5,020 nt of DNA, from positions 1 to 5,020 of the forward strand of contig JAKAJW010000237.1 in NCBI GenBank assembly GCA_021813645.1, given 5' to 3'. Below, in pieces: positions 1 through 4,189 of this stretch (position 1 is its first letter; every line of letters starts with the position of its first letter). The stretch comes from Pseudomonadota bacterium (GTDB taxonomy: Bacteria > Pseudomonadota > Alphaproteobacteria > Rhodobacterales > Rhodobacteraceae). The notes beneath the pieces were generated by a model. The model saw only the letters and a list, made by a program, of their open reading frames with translations, made no database searches and had not been told where the DNA came from. Position numbers and translations under genes: made by a program.

Positions 1-302
1 CGCTCGGCACCCGGCTGCGCATCCGCATCCACGCCAATGACGTGATCCTGGCGCGCGACCGGCCCGAGGGGCTTTCCGCGCTGAACATCCTGCCCGGCAC
101 CGTCGAGGCGGTCCGCCTCGGCGAGGGGCCCGGCGCGCTGGTGCAGATCCGCTCGGGCGCCGATCTGATCCTCGCCCGGCTCACCCGCCGCTCGGCCGAG
201 GCGCTGGCGCTCGCCCCCGGAACCGCCTGCCACGCGGTGATCAAGACGGTTGCGGTCGGCCGCGGCGACGTCGGGGCCGGCCTCTCACAGGGCATCAACT
301 GA
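1..302 (+). CDS. modC: Molybdate ABC transporter ATP-binding protein ModC, C-terminal part (5' truncated by window)
   Basis: This is the last 99 codons of a gene entering from the left; the reading frame starts at base 3 and stops with TGA at 300-302. The visible protein opens with a RLRIRIHANDVILARDRPEG stretch, followed by SALNILPGTVEAV and LLARLTRRSAEALALAPG-like segments and then HAVIKTVAV. This is the arrangement of the ModC C-terminal region and its Mop/TOBE molybdate-binding domain. In the family, ModC is the cytoplasmic ATPase that powers the ModB permease for molybdate uptake, and it normally follows modA and modB, which would lie left of the window. The Walker motifs lie outside the window, so nucleotide binding cannot be checked here. 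The visible end looks intact. A sibling ABC ATPase with a TOBE domain is the main alternative, but the IRIHANDVILA-RPEG-SALN signature is characteristic of ModC. Confidence 0.9.
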   Translation, partial: LGTRLRIRIHANDVILARDRPEGLSALNILPGTVEAVRLGEGPGALVQIRSGADLILARLTRRSAEALALAPGTACHAVIKTVAVGRGDVGAGLSQGIN

Positions 303-360
303 ACGTTGCCGGGCTTGCCGCGCCGCGGGCTTCGGGGAACAACAGGGGCGAGCGAAACAG

Positions 361-384
361 GGGTCGCGCGCCGCGCGAAAACCC
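361..384 (+). other. Possible stem-loop upstream of the sbmA-like gene
   Basis: GGGT (361-364) pairs with ACCC (381-384), and CGCGC (365-369) pairs with GCGCG (373-377) around a 3-nt loop; an AAA bulge sits at 378-380. There is no following T-run, so it is not a textbook intrinsic terminator. It could be a weak terminator for modC, a leader hairpin, or a by-product of high GC content. Confidence 0.25.
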
Positions 385-409
385 GCTTTAAAGAGCCCGA
401 CATCCGGCC

Positions 410-414
410 GGAGG
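410..414 (+). promoter_or_regulatory. Shine-Dalgarno that sets the GTG start of the sbmA-like gene
   Basis: GGAGG lies 7 nt before the GTG at 422-424. The encoded N-terminus (MFHSFFPKPK...) lines up with the known start of E. coli SbmA (MFKSFFPKPG...), so the GTG is supported both by the ribosome site and by homology. Confidence 0.8.
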
Positions 415-421
415 TTCCCGC

Positions 422-1660
422 GTGTTCCACTCCTTCTTTCCCAAGCCGAAGCTGTTCTTTGCCACGGCGCTGATCTGGACGGTGATCGCGGTGGCGGTCT
501 GGTATAGCGCGGGCGCGCGCATCGGCAGCGCGCTCGGCTTTCCGCCGGGGCCGGGCGAGGCGCATCCGATCATCGGCCTGCGCTACTTCGTGACGCCGGA
601 CTTCCTGTGGTTCTATCTCTACTGCTTCGCCTTCTTCGCGGTCTTTTTCGCCGCCTGGGCGAGCCTCAGCCCGCATCGCTACCAGTGGTGGTCGATCGGT
701 GGCTCAGCCCTCATCATCTTCGTGGACTACTATTCGGTGCAGGTCTCGGTCGCCATCAACAACTGGCGCGGGCCGTTCTTCGACGCGGTGCAGCAGGCGC
801 TGTCGCCCAATTCGAAGGTCACCGCGGCCGAGCTTTACGGCTTCCTGCTCATCTTCGCGGAAATCGCTTTCGTCGCGGTCTTCGTCTATGTGCTGACCCG
901 CTTCTTCACCAGCCACTACGTGTTCCGCTGGCGCACCGCGATGAACGACTATTACGTCTCGCGCTGGGACGAGGTGCGCACCATCGAGGGCGCCTCGCAG
1001 CGGGTGCAGGAAGACACCATGCGCTTCGCCACCATCGTCGAAAGCCTCGGCCTGTCGATGATCGATTCGATCATGACGCTGTTCGCCTTCCTGCCGGTGC
1101 TGGCGGCGCTGTCGACCAACATCACCGCGCTGCCGGTGATCGGCGAGATCCCCGAGCCCCTGGTGGCGGCGGCGATCTTCTGGTCGCTGTTCGGGACCGC
1201 GCTACTGGCGCTCGCCGGTGTCCGGCTGCCGGGGATCGAATTCCTCAATCAGCGGGTCGAAGCCGCCTACCGCAAGGAGCTTGTCTATGGCGAGGACGAT
1301 CCCGGCCGCGCCGATCCGCTGACGACGCGGGCGCTGTTCGACAACGTGCGGCGGAACTACTTCCGGCTCTACCTGCACTTCGTCTACTTCAACTTCTTCC
1401 GCAGCATGTACGGCCAGGCCGACAATATCTTCGCGGTGACCATCCTGATTCCCACCATCGCGGTCGGCAAGATCACCTTCGGCATCTTCCAGCAGATCCT
1501 CGGCGCCTTCGGCCAGGTGTCGAGCTCGTTCCAATACCTGGTCTATTCCTGGTCGACGATCGTCGAGCTGCTGTCGATCCACAAGCGCCTGAAGGCCTTC
1601 GAGGCGCAGTTCGAGGGCCGCGAGCAGGCCGCGATCGAGCGGGCCCAGGCGGCGGAATAG
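422..1660 (+). CDS. sbmA: SbmA/BacA family peptide antibiotic transporter (inner-membrane)
   Basis: This 412-aa protein has essentially the full length of E. coli SbmA (406 aa) and resembles it throughout. Conserved blocks include SFFPKP near the N-terminus, SPHRYQWWSIGGSALIIF (about 83-100), SHYVFRWRTAMN (164-175), RVQEDTMRFA (194-203), NQRVEAAYRKELVYGEDD (276-293), FGQVSSSFQYLVYSW (363-377) and a C-terminal VELLSIHKRL. Hydrophobic segments lie near 11-29, 59-81, 90-112, 138-162, 208-232, 246-268 and roughly 335-360. Known family members are proton-driven importers that take up microcins B17 and J25, bleomycin and proline-rich antimicrobial peptides; BacA in rhizobia and Brucella is needed for chronic host infection and for surviving host peptides. 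The protein has no nucleotide-binding domain, which separates SbmA from the longer BacA-related ABC proteins. The start is GTG with GGAGG 7 nt upstream. The gene shares its strand with modC across a 119-bp gap and converges on the flippase gene. Its natural substrate here cannot be told from sequence. Confidence 0.95.
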   Translation: MFHSFFPKPKLFFATALIWTVIAVAVWYSAGARIGSALGFPPGPGEAHPIIGLRYFVTPDFLWFYLYCFAFFAVFFAAWASLSPHRYQWWSIGGSALIIFVDYYSVQVSVAINNWRGPFFDAVQQALSPNSKVTAAELYGFLLIFAEIAFVAVFVYVLTRFFTSHYVFRWRTAMNDYYVSRWDEVRTIEGASQRVQEDTMRFATIVESLGLSMIDSIMTLFAFLPVLAALSTNITALPVIGEIPEPLVAAAIFWSLFGTALLALAGVRLPGIEFLNQRVEAAYRKELVYGEDDPGRADPLTTRALFDNVRRNYFRLYLHFVYFNFFRSMYGQADNIFAVTILIPTIAVGKITFGIFQQILGAFGQVSSSFQYLVYSWSTIVELLSIHKRLKAFEAQFEGREQAAIERAQAAE

Positions 1661-1667
1661 GCGCGCC
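1661..1667. other. 7-bp convergent junction with a GGCGCGCC palindrome
   Basis: The TAG of the sbmA-like gene (1658-1660) and the TGA of the leftward flippase gene (1668-1670) are separated by only 7 bp. The last base of the TAG plus the gap form the perfect 8-bp palindrome GGCGCGCC (1660-1667). There is no U-tract on either strand, so no intrinsic terminator can be called between the two converging genes. Confidence 0.6.
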
Positions 1668-3125
1668 TCAATCGGGGTGGCGGATCAGGCTGCGGCGGGC
1701 GATGGTGCGGCGCAGGTCGCCCATCGCCAGGACCGCCAGCAGAAAGAGCAGCGCGACCAGCCCGAGCAGGCCCGGCGCCGCCGCCCCGCCGCCCGCACCC
1801 TGCGCCAGCGCCAGGGGCACCGCCGCGGCGATCTCGGCCAGGGTCAGCCCGATCGCCGGCCAGAGCGGCCGCAGGGCCAGCGCCAGCCGGCGCCGGGCCA
1901 GGCCCAGGGCCAGCGCGAAGCCGCAGAGCTCGCCCAGGATGCCGAGGCAGACCAACGGCACCAGGCTGCCGGTTTCGGTCAGGACGAGCCAGGCGAACGG
2001 CAACAGCGCCACGCGGATGAGATTGGCGATCAGCGCGTTTCCGGTCATCGCCCGGGCCAGCGAGACGGTGGCGCCGCCGCCCTTCAGCACCCGCAGCCCC
2101 TGCAGGATGGCGAGCCAGGTCAACAGCGGTGGCAGCGCAGCGTATTTCGGGCCGAGCGCGAGCTGGACGAAGGGAGCGCCGAGCAGCGCCACCGCCAGCA
2201 CGGTAAGGCCGCCGAACAGCAGATGCAGCTCGAAGGTGGCCCGGGCGAGCGGGGGAAAGTCCGGCCCGCCGGCCGCGGCCGAGAGCTGCGGCAGGAAGAA
2301 ATGCGCGGCGCTGTTCGACAGCACCAGGGTCGGCGTCAGGGTCAGTGTCACCCCCATCGAGAACACCGCCAGCGCGGCCGGGCCGAGCTCGCGGCCGACG
2401 ATCAGCCTATCGCCGTTGAAGATGGCGAACAGCAGCAGGCCTTCGAGCATCAGCGGCCAGCCGAATCTCACGCTGGCGGCGATCGCCGGGCCGGCCAGGC
2501 GCAGGCGGTAGGGCCGCTCTGCCAGCAGATGGCTGGCGGCCAGCGCGGCGGCCCACTGGATCAGGACGGCAAAGAGCAGCACCCGATAGTCGCCGAAGAC
2601 GCGGTAAAGCGGCCAGACCGCGCCGAGCGAAATGAGGATCGGCAGCGCATCGGCCAGGATCGCCGGCCCATAGCGCATCTGACGGCCGAGCCGCACCAGG
2701 TCGAAATGCTGGAAGCCGCGCAAGAGCGGAACCAGCGCCAGCAGCCGATAGGCCCAGCTTGCCTCTGGCGTGCCGAGAAAGGCCGCCAGCGGCCCGGCGA
2801 TCAGCAGCAGCAGGCCTGCGTTGAGCAGGCCGCGCAAGGCCTGCAGGCCCTGCAGCGCGGCCTGGAAGGTGGGGGTGTCGCCGCGCCGGTCCTGCACCAT
2901 CAGCTGCGGCAGGCCAAGCGCCGAGGTCATCTCGACCACCGCCAGGGCGACGGCGAAACTGGCCGCGATGCCGTAGTCGACCAGGTCAAGCAGCCGCGCC
3001 ACCATCAGATTGCGCAACAGGTTGAGAGCGGCGCTGGTGGCATTGCCGGACAGGATCAGCGCAGCGGTCCGCAGCATCGGACGGCGGCGCGGCGGCGCGT
3101 TCGGCTCGGCGGTGGTCGGCGGCAT
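1668..3125 (-). CDS. Wzx-like polysaccharide/oligosaccharide flippase (PST family, MOP superfamily)
   Basis: This is a strongly hydrophobic 485-aa multi-pass membrane protein, a usual length for Wzx/PST flippases. It has a short basic, proline-rich cytoplasmic N-terminus (to about residue 20) and then about 12-14 predicted hydrophobic spans. Family-like features include the N-terminal LSGNATSAALNLLRNLMVARLLDLVDYGI region (about 25-53), a second-half FGWPLMLEGLLLFAIFNGDRLIVGRELG stretch in which N and D interrupt a membrane span, and LGPKYAALPPLLTWLAI further on. The proposed role is moving undecaprenyl-diphosphate-linked sugar repeats from the inner to the outer face of the cytoplasmic membrane for exopolysaccharide or O-antigen assembly. 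I chose the ATG at 3123-3125 over a GTG at 3150-3152. The ATG has an AAGGGGG ribosome site 6 nt upstream, whereas the GTG would add nine unconvincing residues and overlap the upstream gene. It sits 20 nt downstream of the sugar transferase stop, so the two are probably co-transcribed. The sugar substrate is not predictable. Confidence 0.85.
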   Translation of the reverse strand: MPPTTAEPNAPPRRRPMLRTAALILSGNATSAALNLLRNLMVARLLDLVDYGIAASFAVALAVVEMTSALGLPQLMVQDRRGDTPTFQAALQGLQALRGLLNAGLLLLIAGPLAAFLGTPEASWAYRLLALVPLLRGFQHFDLVRLGRQMRYGPAILADALPILISLGAVWPLYRVFGDYRVLLFAVLIQWAAALAASHLLAERPYRLRLAGPAIAASVRFGWPLMLEGLLLFAIFNGDRLIVGRELGPAALAVFSMGVTLTLTPTLVLSNSAAHFFLPQLSAAAGGPDFPPLARATFELHLLFGGLTVLAVALLGAPFVQLALGPKYAALPPLLTWLAILQGLRVLKGGGATVSLARAMTGNALIANLIRVALLPFAWLVLTETGSLVPLVCLGILGELCGFALALGLARRRLALALRPLWPAIGLTLAEIAAAVPLALAQGAGGGAAAPGLLGLVALLFLLAVLAMGDLRRTIARRSLIRHPD

Positions 3126-3131
3126 CGCGGG

Positions 3132-3138
3132 CCCCCTT
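3132..3138 (-). promoter_or_regulatory. Shine-Dalgarno that sets the flippase start
   Basis: On the minus strand AAGGGGG lies 6 nt before the ATG at 3125. It is inside the 20-nt gap after the sugar transferase stop codon, which supports the downstream ATG over the GTG at 3152. Confidence 0.7.
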
Positions 3139-3145
3139 GTTCGGT

Positions 3146-3814
3146 TCAGCACCCGGTCTGCCGGAAGACGGCGGGGAGGGTCCTGGCGAGGATGCGCAGG
3201 TCGGTGCGCAGCGAGATCTGGCTGGCGTATTGGCTGTCGTAGGCGGCGCGCTCGGCGAAGCCGGCGGCGTTGCGGGCCTGGACCTGCCAGATGCCGGTGA
3301 GGCCGGGGCGCAGGCTCTCATAGGCGCCTCCGGGGTAGAGCGGGCGCTGTTCGGGCAGCATCGGCCGCGGCCCGACCAGCGACATGTCGCCCCTCAGCAC
3401 GTTCCATAGTTGGGGCAGCTCGTCGAGCGAGCTGCGGCGCAGGGCGGCGCCGCGGCGGGTGACGCGGGGATCGTGGCGCAGCTTCTGGGTTTCGGCCCAT
3501 TCGCGGGCGGCAGTCGGGTCGCCGGCGAGCAGGCCGGCCAGCCGGGCCTCGGCCTCGGGCACCATGGTGCGGATCTTCAAGAGGGCGAAGCGGCGTCCGT
3601 CGCGGCCGAGGCGGGGCTGGGCGAAGAGCGGGCTATGGCCGTCGAGCCCGGCCAGCGCGGCGGCGGCGAACAGCAGCGGCAGGGCGACCGGCAGGGCGGC
3701 GAGCACCAGGGCGACATCGAGCAGGCGCTTGCCGGGGCCGGCATAGAGGCTGCGCCGGGGCCGGGCCGGGAAGGTCTCGGCCAGGGTGGCGGGCTGCGGG
3801 CAGTGCTGGGTCAT
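3146..3814 (-). CDS. ExoY-like undecaprenyl-phosphate sugar-1-phosphate transferase (bacterial sugar transferase family)
   Basis: This 222-aa protein matches the small, monotopic phosphoglycosyl transferases. A KRLLD motif (29-33) leads into one hydrophobic helix (about 31-55) containing prolines at 42 and 46, the pattern of the re-entrant membrane helix. Further motifs are the LLKIRTM block (78-84), the DE catalytic dyad in SSLDELPQLWNVLRGDMSLVGPRP (about 128-151), and RPGLTGIWQVQARN (169-182). The C-terminus DLRILARTLPAVFRQTGC is typical of ExoY/PssA-like enzymes. The reaction transfers a hexose-1-phosphate from a UDP-sugar to undecaprenyl phosphate on the cytoplasmic side of the inner membrane, the first committed step of exopolysaccharide repeat synthesis. 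The long N-terminal domain of the WbaP/EpsL type is absent. The ATG start has GAGGG and GGAGG sites just upstream (3817-3824). The flippase gene follows after 20 nt. Sugar specificity (galactose, glucose or another) cannot be read from the sequence. Confidence 0.93.
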   Translation of the reverse strand: MTQHCPQPATLAETFPARPRRSLYAGPGKRLLDVALVLAALPVALPLLFAAAALAGLDGHSPLFAQPRLGRDGRRFALLKIRTMVPEAEARLAGLLAGDPTAAREWAETQKLRHDPRVTRRGAALRRSSLDELPQLWNVLRGDMSLVGPRPMLPEQRPLYPGGAYESLRPGLTGIWQVQARNAAGFAERAAYDSQYASQISLRTDLRILARTLPAVFRQTGC

Positions 3815-3816
3815 GG

Positions 3817-3824
3817 CCTCCCTC
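3817..3824 (-). promoter_or_regulatory. Ribosome binding site of the sugar transferase gene
   Basis: On the minus strand GAGGGAGG precedes the ATG at 3814. The distal GAGGG gives a normal 5-nt spacing, while the proximal GGAGG would leave only 2 nt. No in-frame alternative start with a better site was noticed. Confidence 0.65.
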
Positions 3825-3856
3825 GCGCTCCGATCGGGCCGAGGCCGGGACGGCCC

Positions 3857-3870
3857 CGGGGCAAGCCCCG
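3857..3870. repeat. Small GC-rich inverted repeat in the sugar transferase leader
   Basis: CGGGG (3857-3861) and CCCCG (3866-3870) form a 5-bp stem around a CAAG loop. The surrounding GGCCGGG / CCCCGG-type sequence resembles the GC-rich palindromic clusters dispersed between genes in many proteobacteria. Whether it recurs elsewhere in the genome cannot be seen here. It overlaps the -24/-12-like element. Confidence 0.4.
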
Positions 3871-3875
3871 CGCCA
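3861..3875 (-). promoter_or_regulatory. Candidate sigma-54 (-24/-12) promoter for the sugar transferase operon
   Basis: Read on the minus strand, TGGCGCGGGGCTTGC matches the sigma-54 consensus TGGCACG-N4-TTGC with one mismatch (A to G at position 5), and the spacing between the key GG and GC pairs is correct. Transcription would start near 3850, giving a leader of about 36 nt with the ribosome site in place. It overlaps a GC-rich palindrome, so the match could be coincidental. Confidence 0.35.
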
Positions 3876-3905
3876 AGGCCGGGGACCGACTGGCCCGGCG
3901 ATCAG

Positions 3906-3913
3906 TTGGCCAA
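3906..3913. promoter_or_regulatory. TTGGCCAA palindrome in the divergent region
   Basis: This is a perfect 8-bp palindrome, flanked by CAG (3903-3905) and CTG (3915-3917), in the AT-richer part of the divergent spacer, next to the TTAA-N7-TTAA motif. It could be an operator half or core, but I cannot assign a regulator. Confidence 0.3.
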
Positions 3914-3920
3914 TCTGCGC

Positions 3921-3935
3921 TTAAGGATCCGTTAA
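3921..3935. promoter_or_regulatory. Candidate CtrA binding site (TTAA-N7-TTAA)
   Basis: TTAA at 3921-3924 and TTAA at 3932-3935 are separated by exactly 7 nt, which is the full alphaproteobacterial CtrA box; on the minus strand the first half reads TTAAC. TTAA is rare in this GC-rich window, and the site falls in the only AT-rich island of the divergent spacer. It lies 107-121 nt upstream of the sugar transferase ATG and about 255 nt upstream of the ATPase ATG. CtrA is known to control cell-cycle, motility, gene-transfer-agent and envelope genes in Rhodobacterales and other alphaproteobacteria. Confidence 0.55.
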
Positions 3936-3953
3936 TCCTGATCCCCCAGGATC
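3924..3953. repeat. Overlapping inverted repeats built from AGGAT/ATCCT
   Basis: AGGAT (3924-3928), ATCCT (3935-3939) and AGGAT (3948-3952) can pair in two mutually exclusive ways. The left pair has a 6-nt loop. The right pair extends to ATCCTG (3935-3940) and CAGGAT (3947-3952), also with a 6-nt loop. GATCC (3940-3944) and GGATC (3949-3953) give a third small dyad. The block overlaps the CtrA-type motif and may be operator DNA; no U-tract follows, so it is not a terminator. Confidence 0.4.
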
Positions 3954-4180
3954 GACCTCGGTCCGGAACCGCTCCGGCAAGGCTCTCGCTCCGGTGCGCA
4001 GGCGATGACGCAGAGGAAGGCACCGCGTCGGCGAGGTCAGCGCAACCCGGGGCGAAGGCACGCGGATCCGGGGCGGCCGGGCTGCCGGGCGAAACCGGTC
4101 AGGGGAATCTTCATCAGGTCGGCCGGCACGGTCGCGGCCCGCGCCGCGCCGAAACCGGGCACGGCGGACCCCAGCGACGC

Positions 4181-4184
4181 GAGG
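4181..4184 (+). promoter_or_regulatory. Shine-Dalgarno that sets the ATPase start
   Basis: GAGG lies 5 nt before the ATG at 4190-4192. An in-frame GTG at 4187 is only 2 nt away, too close, and the ATG at 4185 is out of frame and meets TGA at once. This favours 4190. Confidence 0.65.
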
Positions 4185-4189
4185 ATGTG

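Larger units (their letters stand above)
303..421. other. Intergenic leader between modC and the sbmA-like gene
   Basis: This 119-bp non-coding gap holds an 8-bp direct repeat, AACAGGGG, at 341-348 and 356-363 (15-bp period), then a possible stem-loop (361-384) and the Shine-Dalgarno of the next gene. I could not identify a convincing -35/-10 pair. The TTTAAA at 387-392 is the only AT-rich hexamer. The gap is large enough for the sbmA-like gene to have its own promoter, but the sequence does not prove this; read-through from modC is also possible. Confidence 0.5.
3815..4189. other. Divergent intergenic control region between the polysaccharide operon and the ExeA-like ATPase gene
   Basis: This 375-bp region separates two divergent genes and has no gene I can support. 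From left to right it holds the sugar transferase ribosome site; a GC-rich stretch with a small hairpin and a -24/-12-like element (3857-3875); and a relatively AT-rich island at about 3901-3953 with a TTGGCCAA palindrome, a TTAA-N7-TTAA motif and overlapping inverted repeats. The GC-rich stretch of roughly 3960-4180 has no clear promoter, and the ATPase ribosome site is at 4181-4184. Short direct repeats are also present: GCTCCGG at 3971 and 3988, and CGAAACCGG at 4090 and 4150. Any promoter for the rightward ATPase gene was not recognised with confidence. Confidence 0.7.

Noticed and set aside
1202..1582. Leftward open frame (126 codons) inside the sbmA-like gene
   Set aside because: It is an acidic, low-complexity product lying entirely opposite conserved SbmA codons, with no supporting start signal.
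607..2511. Long rightward open frame (634 codons) across the end of the sbmA-like gene and the flippase region
   Set aside because: It is out of frame with the well-supported SbmA homologue, then antisense to the flippase. Its product is Arg/Ala/Pro-rich low complexity with no family motif, as expected for a shadow frame at high GC.
1677..3242. Long rightward open frame (521 codons) antisense to the flippase and sugar transferase genes
   Set aside because: The product is dominated by Gln, Arg, Gly and Glu without hydrophobic core patterns or motifs. It is the mirror of Leu/Ala-rich membrane codons on the other strand, and no ribosome site was seen.
3855..3870. Intrinsic terminator at the GC-rich hairpin
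   Set aside because: It lies in the 5' leader of the sugar transferase gene and lacks a U-tract on either strand.
3906..3936. Possible sigma-70 promoter on the plus strand (TTGGCC ... GTTAAT)
   Set aside because: Each hexamer matches the consensus at only 4 of 6 positions and the spacer is 19 nt, so it is too weak to call.
4090..4158. CGAAACCGG repeated 60 bp apart upstream of the ATPase
   Set aside because: Two 9-bp copies in GC-rich DNA are weak evidence for a regulatory repeat, and no third copy or symmetry was seen.
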